Below are positions 1 to 8,315 of a DNA stretch of 44,195 nucleotides, one piece after another. A program made the translations under genes and the position numbers. Origin of the DNA: Hyphomicrobiales bacterium. Its GTDB lineage: Bacteria > Pseudomonadota > Alphaproteobacteria > Rhizobiales > Rhizobiaceae. The notes beneath the pieces were generated by a model. That model had not been told where the DNA came from, ran no database searches, and saw only the letters and a list, made by a program, of their open reading frames with translations. Within the stretch, counting starts at the first letter, position 1, and the number at the start of each line of letters is the position of its first letter. The stretch covers positions 1 through 44,195 of the forward strand of contig UCEY01000032.1 of NCBI GenBank assembly GCA_900471605.1, in the 5' to 3' direction.

Positions 1-1709
1 TAGGCATGTGCAAGCACACCCGTGGCGTTGACGGAGTCGGCATCGTCGCCGTTGCCGCCTGCAATACCGCCGGTCAACGCGTCGTCGTCCAGCTGAACCA
101 GCGAATTCTCGCCGATGACCGGAATGTCGTCATCGACCGTGACGGAGAAGCTGCCGGTCTGCGAATCGCCGTCGGCGTCCGTTGCCGTATAGTTGAAAGT
201 CAGCGGGAGAGCGTCGCTTTCAGAAGCATGGTCAAGCGCACCCTTCAGCTCGAACGTCGCCGTGCCGTGTTCCGAGGTCGGATCGAGGGTGACGGTAAAG
301 ACCGCCGGACCTTCGACGCTGCCCTTGAATGCGGTGATGGTGACGATGCCATTGGCCGAGACCGTCGGCGCACCATAGACGACCGCAACGCCGCCCGAAG
401 TCAGACCCTGCGGCAGGCCGTCGCCATTGAACGCAATCGAACGGCCGAAGGTATCGCCTTCCGACTCGCCCTTCATATTGGCGTCGGCACCCCAGGAGAT
501 ACCGAGGGCCGCCGACGTGACGAGGCTCTCATGCGATTCGCCTTCGTCATTGCCGCCTGCAAGATCGTCCTCGTTCACCGAAGCGAGCGTCACTGGACCC
601 GTGATCGACGGACCGTCATCGGCGATATCGATCATGAACGAACCGGTAGACGCATCGCCGTCCTTGTCGGTCACCGTAAACGAAAAGTTCAACCGCAGAA
701 TATCGTCGGCGCTGGTCTGGTTGCCGTCCGGATGATCGAGCGGCTGGGACTGCGTGAAAGTGAACTCGCCGGTTACGGCATTCGTGACCTGGAGCGTGAA
801 CACCGTGGTGGTGACGCCGCCAACCGTGATCGTTCCGGTTACCGTCAAGCCGTCCACGGACGTCGTCACGGTGACAGGATGTCCGCCCGAGGAGAGTGCT
901 TCCGTGTCGCCGGCGGTCGGGGTCGGCCCCTCGTTCAGGTCGTTGGCATTGTTGAAATTGACCGAAGTCACAATTCCGAAGTCGTCGCCGCCGTCAAACT
1001 GCAGCACGCCGGTAATCGTCTCGTTGCCCGTGATACCGTCGACCAGCACCGATTCCGTCAGGCCGAACGGCGTAGACATGTCGACCGCGATCGGCTGATC
1101 GTCTCCCGTCGTCTGGGGGCCGCCGGGGCCGCCGTCGCCGAATTCCGTGTCGCCGAGCAGCGAGGCCAGCTGAATGGGGCCATTCTGGCTCTGCTGGATC
1201 GAGTCTTCGAATTCGGCGCCGGAGCTGTCAGGACGGCCGGTCGCGCTGAAGGACCCATCCGGACCGGCTGCGACGTTGATGCCGCTGTCTTCCAGTGCCG
1301 CGAAGAGAACCTGCTGGGGAACCTCCACTTCGCCGATCAGCATGGTCGGGATCTTCGCCGCGCCGTTGACGATGACGACCTCGGTGCCGTCCGCCTGGAC
1401 CAGGATCAGGTTCGCGCCATCGACGCGGACATCGTCGATCGAGACGTTTGCCGCAAGATGAATGACGTTGTTGGCGTCCGGGGTCACCTGCGCGGCCGGA
1501 GCGGCAGGAGGAGCGGCCGGCGCGTTCGGATCTGTCGGAAGGCGGCCTGTCGTCGGGGTGCGGCCGTCACCCGCCTGCGCCACCTGGATCTCATGCTCGA
1601 TCGGCGAAGGCGTCGAAGAAGAAGCGATCTCCTCCTGGATTTCCGACGAGAAATTCTCAGTCAGATTTTCTTCCGAAATGCTCGACAGGCGCGGATCTTC
1701 AACGGACAT
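1..1709 (-). CDS. N-terminal part of a large secreted VCBS/T1SS-143-type repeat protein (runs off the window)
   Basis: The minus-strand frame is open from an ATG at 1709 to the window edge, giving about 569 codons without a stop, so the gene is partial. A GGGGG stretch about 8 bases before the ATG can act as ribosome binding site. The N-terminus is acidic and polar, followed by an Ala/Pro-rich stretch and a conserved globular part of about 100 residues. Then come at least two tandem beta-rich repeats of roughly 160 residues, each carrying the signature T-D-x-D-G-D-x-x-T-G-S-F followed by a D-D-x-P turn (around nt 610-690 and 110-190). Such Asp/Gly-rich repeats occur in very large calcium-binding adhesins secreted by type I systems; a C-terminal RTX secretion signal would lie outside the window. 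No signal peptide is visible, which fits type I export. Role in adhesion or biofilm is inferred. VCBS, DUF5801 and T1SS-143 models overlap, so the exact family is open. Confidence 0.8.
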   Translation of the reverse strand, partial: MSVEDPRLSSISEENLTENFSSEIQEEIASSSTPSPIEHEIQVAQAGDGRTPTTGRLPTDPNAPAAPPAAPAAQVTPDANNVIHLAANVSIDDVRVDGANLILVQADGTEVVIVNGAAKIPTMLIGEVEVPQQVLFAALEDSGINVAAGPDGSFSATGRPDSSGAEFEDSIQQSQNGPIQLASLLGDTEFGDGGPGGPQTTGDDQPIAVDMSTPFGLTESVLVDGITGNETITGVLQFDGGDDFGIVTSVNFNNANDLNEGPTPTAGDTEALSSGGHPVTVTTSVDGLTVTGTITVGGVTTTVFTLQVTNAVTGEFTFTQSQPLDHPDGNQTSADDILRLNFSFTVTDKDGDASTGSFMIDIADDGPSITGPVTLASVNEDDLAGGNDEGESHESLVTSAALGISWGADANMKGESEGDTFGRSIAFNGDGLPQGLTSGGVAVVYGAPTVSANGIVTITAFKGSVEGPAVFTVTLDPTSEHGTATFELKGALDHASESDALPLTFNYTATDADGDSQTGSFSVTVDDDIPVIGENSLVQLDDDALTGGIAGGNGDDADSVNATGVLAHA

Positions 1710-2333
1710 GACTCTAACCCCCAATAAAAACTGTGCCGCAATCAACTCCGCCCCCAAATATAAAGCAAGAGTTCCTTAACCTTCGGGATATAGCCGGTTA
1801 TGTGCTGGAAAAGGAATTATTCACGGAAGGTTAACTGCGGCGGCGGAAGACGTATTAAAGCCACACATCTTGCCCCTTCCGGACGGAAAACATGGTTTTC
1901 AAATGGTAACCGGGGTGGTTGTTACGGCCTTGCGCCCAGCCTGATCCGGATACCGCGCCACTCGGGCGGTCGATTCGCAGACGGATGGCGGCTGATTCGA
2001 AGGCCGGTCTTGTGAGGCAAGACGGCGGGAGAGGCACACTCTGCGTATGATTAAAACAAGCAAACAGGCTATAGCGCCAGGTTTTACCCGACCCAGCAAG
2101 CGCCATTTGCTTTCGGAAAATCTGTCGGCCGGCGACAGGCGTCGCTGAATATCCCACGCCCTGAAGCAAATACCTCCTGGAGCAGGAAACAAGAAACCAA
2201 CTATACTGTGTAAAATTTTATTAAATTTCTTCTCATCCCGTTCGGCGATACCTCATTTCGCGCCATACCGGCCACCCGAGATGGGTGAGATCCATGCCGA
2301 TCGCCGGTGAAATCCACAGACATCGGCAAGAAA
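1710..2333. other. Intergenic region between the repeat-protein gene and the GT39 gene; no gene seen
   Basis: No frame here has convincing protein character. The left part is the presumed promoter region of the minus-strand repeat-protein gene and contains a 9-bp inverted repeat (TTAACCTTC at 1776-1784, GAAGGTTAA at 1826-1834). An AT-rich palindrome, AAATTT-TATT-AAATTT, lies at 2213-2228, downstream of the GT39 gene. I could not assign a promoter or terminator with confidence. Confidence 0.5.
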
Positions 2334-3977
2334 CTATACTTTCGGCACGAACCCCACGTTACGGCATTGCATGAGCCGGTTGCCGCCAAGCGCAATATCG
2401 GCTTCGTTTTGGTAGGCGGAAACGCCGTTGTCATGTCCCGTTTCCACCGCGACGCAGTCGGCTTTCGGCGGGTTGAGCATCCAAAACCCCGGCAGGCCGA
2501 ATGCGACGTCCTCGGCAAAATACGGATAGATCCGACGCCCTCCGACCTCTGCGTAGTTCGCTCGCCCGAACAGCCCCAGGCTCGCGGCACCGACGCCCTC
2601 CAGTTTCTGCTTGATCCGCAACATCCCGTCCCTGACCGGAGGCTGGACATCGAGTGCGCTCCGCCTGCCCTCTCCGTTGTTCAGGTAGCGCAGCACCGCC
2701 CAGAATTCCGAAGGCCCGTTGGTCATCATCACGGCATCCGTTGGAGAGCGTGCCTCCCATGCCGCGACGATCTCCCGATATCCCCGCTTTTCGAAGCGCA
2801 CCGTGTAGTTGATACCGCCCGCCACCATGACGATGGCGATCGCGGAAACGATCATGCGCTGGGCAATTGCCGGAGCCCTGAAGACCGCATCCGCATAAAG
2901 CGCCAGCGAAATGGCGAGGAACGGCAGGAAAAGCCCAAGTGTTCGGTAGATGAAGACGGGTTTGGCAAGCAGCGAGATGGCAAAGAGCACGACGAACGGC
3001 AGAAGTACCAGCATGCCGCCGATCCAGCGGGCCCGGGGATCCGAAAGCGGCAGGAGCGTTACCAGCGGCAGGATCAGGAAACCCGCAACGGTCGGCCACG
3101 GAAATTCGAGGCCGAGAAGCGTCAGCGTCAGATGGATGCCGATGGTCGGCAGGTCGAAGCCTGCGATCCCCTCCGTCTGGCGGATCGCCCCGATCACCAG
3201 CGGATAGACGGCGGCAAGGGCCACCACGAGATAGGTGGCGACCAGAAACAGGACATCCCGGCCCGTCGCACGCTGCCTGAGCCGGATCGCCGCCTGCAGA
3301 AAGAGGAAGAAGGCCACGAAGAACCCGAGCCCGTGTGTCAGGGTGACGGCCAGCCCCAGGCACAGCGCCGCAACCAGCCTTCCCCTCGATCCATGACGAT
3401 CTGTCACCATCGCCTGCAGCACGTACCAGAGACCGATCTCCAGTATGGCGAGCATCGGGTACATGCGGACATTTTCCGCGAAAAACAGCTGCAGCGGCAT
3501 CACGGCGAAGATCGCGCCTGCCCAGAGCGCGACGCTGCGATCGTAGATGCGCCTGCAGGCCTCATAGATCACCGCGATCGACGCGATGCCGAGAAGCGTC
3601 GAGTTGAGGATGTACCAGCGATCGCTGTCACCGAGCGCCGCCCACAGATGCAGCTGGACATAATAGAGCGGCGGATGCGTATCGAAACGCAAGGCCGCGA
3701 AAAGCAGATCGGTGAGCGGGCTCTCGGCCAGCGCAACGGAAAAAATCTCGTCTTCCCATAGCGAGGCATCGAGAAAGAGATTGAAAATCCGCAGCGCTAT
3801 TCCGGCAACGATCAGCAGCACGAGAAAGATCGCGACGGAAGGCCATCTCCGCGCCGCGCCCTGCAGGCTTTGCGGCTTCTTGGTCCCCGGCGGCGATGTT
3901 TCGTATTGGCCGGGCGCCTCGTCGCGCCTGCTTGTCCCGGGATAGGCGCTTTGCGCGGTGTCCATGTTCACACTCAT
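2334..3977 (-). CDS. GT39/ArnT-like polytopic membrane glycosyltransferase
   Basis: The protein is 547 residues if started at ATG 3977. That start overlaps the stop of the upstream GT2 gene by 4 bases (ATGA), which argues against the much longer upstream frame. After a polar cytoplasmic N-terminus, the first membrane helix (about residues 48-66) is followed by a periplasmic loop with an acidic L-W-E-D-E motif (73-77), where GT39/ArnT/PMT enzymes carry their catalytic acidic residues. A downstream H-P-P-L-Y-Y motif is also typical of this fold. About ten further hydrophobic segments follow, then a soluble C-terminal domain. Family members transfer sugars from polyprenyl-phosphate carriers to periplasmic acceptors. 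With the neighbouring GtrB-like GT2 and GtrA-like protein it would complete a three-component Gtr-type system. The sugar and acceptor (EPS, LPS or protein) cannot be read from sequence. Confidence 0.85.
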   Translation of the reverse strand: MSVNMDTAQSAYPGTSRRDEAPGQYETSPPGTKKPQSLQGAARRWPSVAIFLVLLIVAGIALRIFNLFLDASLWEDEIFSVALAESPLTDLLFAALRFDTHPPLYYVQLHLWAALGDSDRWYILNSTLLGIASIAVIYEACRRIYDRSVALWAGAIFAVMPLQLFFAENVRMYPMLAILEIGLWYVLQAMVTDRHGSRGRLVAALCLGLAVTLTHGLGFFVAFFLFLQAAIRLRQRATGRDVLFLVATYLVVALAAVYPLVIGAIRQTEGIAGFDLPTIGIHLTLTLLGLEFPWPTVAGFLILPLVTLLPLSDPRARWIGGMLVLLPFVVLFAISLLAKPVFIYRTLGLFLPFLAISLALYADAVFRAPAIAQRMIVSAIAIVMVAGGINYTVRFEKRGYREIVAAWEARSPTDAVMMTNGPSEFWAVLRYLNNGEGRRSALDVQPPVRDGMLRIKQKLEGVGAASLGLFGRANYAEVGGRRIYPYFAEDVAFGLPGFWMLNPPKADCVAVETGHDNGVSAYQNEADIALGGNRLMQCRNVGFVPKV

Positions 3978-5002
3978 GTCGTGACACGCCGGCGGCGGAC
4001 TCTCGGGCCGATCGAAACCAGATTGTTCTGGGGAGCCTGTGCGGCGAGGTCCCGCCGCACGATATAGATCGGCCGCTGCTTTATCTCGGCATAGACGCGC
4101 CCGAGATACTGGCCGAGTATGCCGATGCCGATCAGCTGGATTCCGCCGAGGAACAGCATGCTGACCAGCAGGGACGCATAACCGGGCACTTCCACGCCGA
4201 AATACAGCGTCTTGAATATGGTCAGCAGGCCATAACCGAAGGACGCAAGCGAGATCGAGGCCCCGACATAGGTCCAGATTTCGAGCGGCACGCTGGAGAA
4301 GGACGTGATGCCCTCCAGCGCGAAATTCCACAGCCGCCATCCGGAAAATTTCGAATGCCCGGCGACGCGGGCTTCCCGCACGTATTCGACGACCGTCGTC
4401 TTGAAGCCCACCCAGGCAAACAGGCCCTTCATGAAACGGCGTCGTTCCGGAAGCTGCCTGAGCGCATCGATTACCTGGCGATCAACCAGCCGGAAATCAC
4501 CCACATTGGGCGGTATCTCCTGCGAGGCGATCAGATTGTGCAGCCGATAGAACATGGATGCGGTGTAACGCTTCAGAAAGCCGTCGCTCGAACGATCCGC
4601 CCGCTTGGCCAGCACCACATCGAAGCCTTCGCGCCATTTCGCGACAAGCAAGGGGATGACGCTCGGAGGATCCTGCAGATCGACGTCGATCGGAATGGCG
4701 GCATCGCTCTGGCAGGCATCGAGCCCGGCCGTCATCGCCGCTTCCTTGCCGAAATTGCGCGACAGGTCGATGATCCGGATGCGCGGTTCACCGCGCTGCG
4801 CTTCCGTCAGACGATCGAGCGTCCGGTCCCGGCTGCCGTCGTTGATGAAGATGAATTCGAACAGGAGGCCGTCTTCGCGCAGGGGGTCAAGGGTTTCCTG
4901 AACCGCTTCGAGAAATGGGGCTATGGCCTCCTCCTCGTTGTGGACCGGTATGATCAGACTGATCGTCGATATGGGCCTGCTGTCAATTGGGCGCTTCGGC
5001 AT
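3974..5002 (-). CDS. GtrB/DPM-like family 2 glycosyltransferase (polyprenyl-phosphate sugar synthase)
   Basis: This 342-residue protein has an N-terminal GT2 domain opening with I-I-P-V-H-N-E-E (residues 17-24) and a D-V-D-L-Q-D-P-P nucleotide/metal motif near 103-110. The R-D-L-S-R-N-F-G-K-E element typical of GtrB/ArnC/DPM1 enzymes is present. Two C-terminal membrane helices lie around 235-260 and 268-292, followed by G-Q-Y-L-G-R-V-Y-x-E, which is diagnostic of bactoprenol glycosyltransferases. The reaction is transfer of a sugar from a nucleotide donor to undecaprenyl phosphate on the cytoplasmic side. It is translationally coupled to the downstream GT39 gene by an ATGA overlap and divergent from the GtrA-like gene. 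The sugar is unknown. Confidence 0.9.
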   Translation of the reverse strand: MPKRPIDSRPISTISLIIPVHNEEEAIAPFLEAVQETLDPLREDGLLFEFIFINDGSRDRTLDRLTEAQRGEPRIRIIDLSRNFGKEAAMTAGLDACQSDAAIPIDVDLQDPPSVIPLLVAKWREGFDVVLAKRADRSSDGFLKRYTASMFYRLHNLIASQEIPPNVGDFRLVDRQVIDALRQLPERRRFMKGLFAWVGFKTTVVEYVREARVAGHSKFSGWRLWNFALEGITSFSSVPLEIWTYVGASISLASFGYGLLTIFKTLYFGVEVPGYASLLVSMLFLGGIQLIGIGILGQYLGRVYAEIKQRPIYIVRRDLAAQAPQNNLVSIGPRVRRRRVTT

Positions 5003-5162
5003 CGCGGTCCTCGCGGGTTCGATGCGACAATCCTAGGCCGACACCTCCGCCCTTGCCCACTTATGCTTTTGATGGAAACGTTATGTCCACGATGCGGCCA
5101 GCCTTACGCCTTTTGGGCAGGATGATGGTTCATCGATCCGGCGTGTATGGTCGCCACGGGAG

Positions 5163-5192
5163 GATTTGGCGGGTCTTGCTGCCTGCCAAATC
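5163..5192. promoter_or_regulatory. 30-bp dyad / hairpin upstream of the GtrA-like gene
   Basis: Two 11-base arms (5163-5173 and 5182-5192) pair with one G-T wobble around an 8-base loop; the outer 8 bases GATTTGGC/GCCAAATC are perfect. It sits 27 bases before the GtrA-like start and within the divergent GtrB/GtrA promoter region. It could be an operator for a dimeric regulator or a leader RNA hairpin. There is no T-run after it, so it does not look like a plain terminator. Confidence 0.5.
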
Positions 5193-5219
5193 ATTCGCAC
5201 TCCTGACTGGGGCTGAGTG

Positions 5220-5783
5220 ATGACTGAACTGGTTAGATCGAACGTCGGGACCGGCCGCAGATCCGAAGCGGCTGCGCTCATGGGGCAGATCGGGCGCTTC
5301 GGGACCGTCGGCGTGCTTGCGACGGCCGCCCATCTGAGCATCTATTCCGCGCTCGCGGAACTTCTGGGCGTCGAGCCGCTGACGGCCAATACCATCGCCT
5401 TTGTCCTGGCATTCGGAATTTCCTTCACCGGGCAGGCAGGCTGGACCTTTCGAGACGACCGGGAGGGCCGCTGGCTTACATCCGCGCGCCTGATCCGCTT
5501 CCTGGCCGCAAGTATAGCGGGTTTCTTCTTCAATACTCTGATCGTCTTCGTGATCGTCACGTCGCTCGGCTACCAGAGCATCTATGCCCTGCCTTTCATG
5601 GCGACCCTCGTGCCGGCGGCGCTTTTTATCCTCAACAAGTATTGGGTATTCGGCGGCGCCTCGGGCGCGACCCGGAAGGTTCGCAGCGGGCAACCGGAAA
5701 AGGATGGGCGCGGGAGCCCTGCGGCTGTGCCCGAGAATGCGGACGGGACGATGGAGAGGCCCGATGCTCCCGAACGGATCTAG
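5220..5783 (+). CDS. GtrA-like small membrane protein (putative lipid-linked sugar flippase)
   Basis: This 187-residue protein (ATG 5220; a GTG directly before it at 5217 is an alternative) has the four-helix layout of the GtrA family. Hydrophobic segments lie around residues 27-48, 55-75, 94-115 and 120-140, with the conserved N-K-Y-W-V-F near the end of the fourth. A polar tail of about 40 residues follows. GtrA proteins are thought to flip polyprenyl-phosphate-linked sugars made by GtrB to the periplasm, where a third transferase uses them. The GtrB-like and GT39 genes are divergent across a 214-bp region, so a complete three-part system is present though not in one operon. Its 3' end overlaps the next gene by 20 bases. 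Confidence 0.88.
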   Translation: MTELVRSNVGTGRRSEAAALMGQIGRFGTVGVLATAAHLSIYSALAELLGVEPLTANTIAFVLAFGISFTGQAGWTFRDDREGRWLTSARLIRFLAASIAGFFFNTLIVFVIVTSLGYQSIYALPFMATLVPAALFILNKYWVFGGASGATRKVRSGQPEKDGRGSPAAVPENADGTMERPDAPERI

Positions 5784-6891
5784 AGCGGCCAGACGCCTCG
5801 TTGCCGCCTCTCTCGCCTGTCTGTTGTCCGGTGCGGCCCTGCCGCAGGAAATCCCGCCGGCCTCGCCCCGGAATTCCGCGCAGATTTTCTTCACCGGTCA
5901 CAGCCTGATCGACAATCCCCTGCCCGACTGGGTCGAGCTGATCGCCAGGAGCCTGGGCAAGTCCGTCGCCTGGGAGGAGCAGATCGTCATCGGGTCACCG
6001 TTGCGGGCCCGCACCCGCGGCGACGACGCGGAAAGCAGCGGCTGGGCCGGATACAAGAACGGAAAGAACCGCAATGGCGACGGGATGGATGTTATCGCGG
6101 AGCTGCGCCACCCGACCCATGTTCGCACCGGCCGGCCCTACGACACTCTTGTCGTCGCGGAAAACCACGGTTCGCTCGGCTCGATCATATGGGAAAATGC
6201 GATAGGCTATCTACGCCATTTTCACGACCGCCTTCTCGACGGGAACCCGCAAGGGCGAACCCTCTATGTCCACACCTGGCTGGATGTGGACAAGGATAAT
6301 CCCACGCTGTGGCTGGAACACGAGACAAACGCCTCGACCGTATGGCAATGCGTCGCAGAAAAGGTGAGGCTGACGCTGCAGGCAGAAAATCGCCCGGCCA
6401 ATCTCTCCGTCGTGCCGGCCGGATTCGCTCTCGTGCAACTGGTAAGAAAAACCTTGGACGGCGAGGTCGCCGGACTGAGCGGGAACACCCGCAAAAAGCT
6501 CGACCGGATATTCCGTGACAATGTCCACCTGACCGACATCGGCATCTATTTCGTGGCGGCGGTCCACTATGCGGCAATCTATCGCCAGTCGCCCGAGGGT
6601 GCTGCCGCACCGCCGACCGTGCCCCGCGATATTGCGAAGGAGCTGCAAAGCATCGCCTGGGCCGTAACCCGGGATTTTCTGAAGCGGGAAAGCTCGCACC
6701 TGCCGGACATGGCAGAATGCCGGCGCGTCATCGTCGAAAAGGTCTGCCGAAGCTACTGGACGCTTGCCGCCGAACCGAATGAGGTCGGACGCTGCCAGGG
6801 CTATTTCGCCGAAACCCATCCCAAAGCCGGAGACAACCCTTTCGTCTGGCCGGATCCGAACTGGAAGGCTCTGCCGAGACCGTCGCCTTAG
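5764..6891 (+). CDS. Secreted SGNH/GDSL-like hydrolase
   Basis: This 375-residue protein starts at ATG 5764, inside the end of the GtrA-like gene, which indicates co-transcription. An in-frame extension upstream is not supported because a signal peptide begins at this ATG: two Arg pairs, a hydrophobic core at about residues 13-26, and probable cleavage near Ala26-Gln28. The mature protein opens with F-F-T-G-H-S-L, a block I variant of the GDSL motif with Ser47 as nucleophile and His in place of the usual Asp. Near residue 252, D-N-V-H-L-T-D-I-G supplies the Asp252/His255 pair of block V. These enzymes are esterases or acyltransferases acting on acyl groups, often on polysaccharides. Next to a Gtr-type module it may trim or transfer acyl groups on a surface glycan; the substrate is unknown. 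Four or more Cys residues near the C-terminus may form disulfides. Confidence 0.75.
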   Translation: MLPNGSRAARRLVAASLACLLSGAALPQEIPPASPRNSAQIFFTGHSLIDNPLPDWVELIARSLGKSVAWEEQIVIGSPLRARTRGDDAESSGWAGYKNGKNRNGDGMDVIAELRHPTHVRTGRPYDTLVVAENHGSLGSIIWENAIGYLRHFHDRLLDGNPQGRTLYVHTWLDVDKDNPTLWLEHETNASTVWQCVAEKVRLTLQAENRPANLSVVPAGFALVQLVRKTLDGEVAGLSGNTRKKLDRIFRDNVHLTDIGIYFVAAVHYAAIYRQSPEGAAAPPTVPRDIAKELQSIAWAVTRDFLKRESSHLPDMAECRRVIVEKVCRSYWTLAAEPNEVGRCQGYFAETHPKAGDNPFVWPDPNWKALPRPSP

Positions 6892-7303
6892 CAGCGCGTC
6901 CTTTTCGCGGTGATGCCCGCAACGTCCAGGCGAACCGATGATTATCCGATCACCAGGATTATCTGGTCGCCAGGACGCACGGGATCGATCTCACGGCCGG
7001 CGTACCGAACCCCTTTCGGCATTGCCTGACCGCCAGATGAAGGCGCATGGATTGATCGAGCGTTGGCAGAACGTGCGCGCTGCGCCGTTCTTCTGATCTT
7101 TCGCCAAGTTATTGGCATGTGGACAACCGTCAGCTTCGGCCAACCCTCCTGCCGGGAGGTCTTCAGAGCCGGGGGCTGTCCCGCGGCAACGCCCCTGTCA
7201 GCGCTGACGTGGTTTCGTCATACTTGCTTACTGCAACTGCGAAGCCTCTGATTTCGCAGCCGTGATTTCAGATGTGGTCCGCCCTGTTCGAACCGCCGAA
7301 CGG
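6892..7303. other. Intergenic region between convergent SGNH and LuxR genes; no gene called
   Basis: No full gene is evident. A short minus-strand frame at 6942-7022 reads as a 26-residue peptide of unusually coding-like composition (ending P-G-D-Q-I-I-L-V-I-G) and could be the tail of a lost gene. A 7-bp-stem hairpin lies at 7237-7259. Confidence 0.4.
7237..7259 (-). terminator. Weak candidate terminator hairpin for the LuxR gene
   Basis: Arms CTGCGAA (7237-7243) and TTCGCAG (7253-7259) pair perfectly around a 9-base loop, 45 bases beyond the end of the regulator gene on the minus strand. No T-run follows, so a terminator role is tentative. Confidence 0.3.
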
Positions 7304-8089
7304 CTAGTTGGTCGCTCCGTACGGAAAGAGGTCATTGAGTTTGTAGGCGACCTCGGTTCGATTGGTCGCTTTCAGCTTCTTCATGATGTTGCGGATGTGA
7401 ACCTTGACCGTGCTTTCACGAAGATTGAGTTCGTAGGCGATGATCTTGTTTGCCTTGCCTTTGCGAAGGGCTTCGACCACCGCTTCCTGGCGCAGCGTGA
7501 ACATTCCCGAGAGCGGCCGGTGTTCCGCCGACGGTGTCGCGGCGCTGACCAGATGGCGCATGGAGAGGACGCTGCTTGCCGGGACGAAAATCCCGCCGGC
7601 AACGGCCAGCCCGATCGCCTCCACGCAGACGCCGATACCGACGCAGGATGGAATGAAACCGCGAGCCCCGTATTCCAGCATTTTCACGACCTGTGCGAGG
7701 TCGTCAGAGTCGGAAAGCACGATGATCGGCGGCGACTTGAACTCGGAGGTCAATTTCGAGATGTCGGTTGCAAGCGCAGTATCTTCAGCCTTGCGGCCAC
7801 CTATATTGAACAGAACGGCTTGAACCGGCGGATAGAGGTCTTTTTCTACTTTCCATTCCTCGATGGAGCCAACAGCACAGACATCCATCTCGAGGCCGCG
7901 CCCGATAAGGGCTTTGGCAAGGCATTCGCGATCAAGCGCTCTCGCGTCGATGATCACCAGGCATCCGTCATGGTTTATTCCCTGGGCGCCCCGATCGTCT
8001 CTTTCGGCGAGCTTTGGGATGTCATTCATAATGCGAAAGGATTCTGCCACAGCAGGAGAACGGCTGTAGCCGCTTGGTGTGGAACTCAT
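7304..8089 (-). CDS. LuxR/NarL-family transcriptional regulator with degenerate receiver domain
   Basis: This 261-residue protein starts at ATG 8089, preceded by the strong site AAGGGGGT. Residues 43-165 follow a CheY-like receiver pattern: beta-1 V-I-I-D-A-R, alternating strands and helices, and a G-A-R-G-F-I-P segment near 141-147. The position normally holding the phospho-accepting Asp (end of beta-3) is Asn95 in V-L-F-N-I-G-G, so phosphorylation by a histidine kinase is unlikely. Residues 197-255 are a LuxR helix-turn-helix with the recognition helix near E-S-T-V-K-V-H-I-R-N. Orphan LuxR regulators of this kind often control EPS and motility genes in rhizobia. It sits beside the EPS cluster with no kinase gene nearby. 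A long AT-rich leader lies upstream. That it controls this cluster is inferred from position only. Confidence 0.88.
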   Translation of the reverse strand: MSSTPSGYSRSPAVAESFRIMNDIPKLAERDDRGAQGINHDGCLVIIDARALDRECLAKALIGRGLEMDVCAVGSIEEWKVEKDLYPPVQAVLFNIGGRKAEDTALATDISKLTSEFKSPPIIVLSDSDDLAQVVKMLEYGARGFIPSCVGIGVCVEAIGLAVAGGIFVPASSVLSMRHLVSAATPSAEHRPLSGMFTLRQEAVVEALRKGKANKIIAYELNLRESTVKVHIRNIMKKLKATNRTEVAYKLNDLFPYGATN

Positions 8090-8315
8090 TTTACCCCCTT
8101 ACCTGAAGTCTAGGATGATTGTCCCCCTCAGGAACCGCAACCAGAAGTACGCCAACAGACTGTCTTATCACCTATCAACCTTTTATTAACATCAATATAC
8201 AACCGATACGTAATTTAGTCTATCAGCAAGTAAGCAAATAGATAAAAATATTTATCAAAACGCAGGGCTAAGTTCTGATACGGAATTGCATATCTGTTTA
8301 TAGTTAACGTGCACG
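8090..8315 (-). promoter_or_regulatory. AT-rich upstream region of the LuxR regulator gene
   Basis: The stretch 8160-8290 is far richer in A/T than its surroundings and has several TATA-like runs (TTATTAAC, ATATAC, AAATATTTAT). This is the kind of sequence that carries promoters and H-NS/MucR-type silencer sites in alphaproteobacteria. I could not choose one -35/-10 pair with confidence. Confidence 0.45.

Noticed and set aside
6..1727. Long plus-strand open frame of 573 codons at the left edge
   Set aside because: Its product is Arg/Asp/Val-rich and has no motifs; the minus strand in the same region encodes clear VCBS-type repeats, so the plus frame is antisense shadow.
1776..1834. CtrA site suggested by TTAACC-like words in the first intergenic region
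   Set aside because: The TTAA-N7-TTAA spacing of a CtrA box is not present; only a 9-bp inverted repeat with a long spacer is seen.
2307..3761. Plus-strand frame of 484 codons over the GT39 gene
   Set aside because: Highly charged, motif-free product opposite a well-supported membrane glycosyltransferase.
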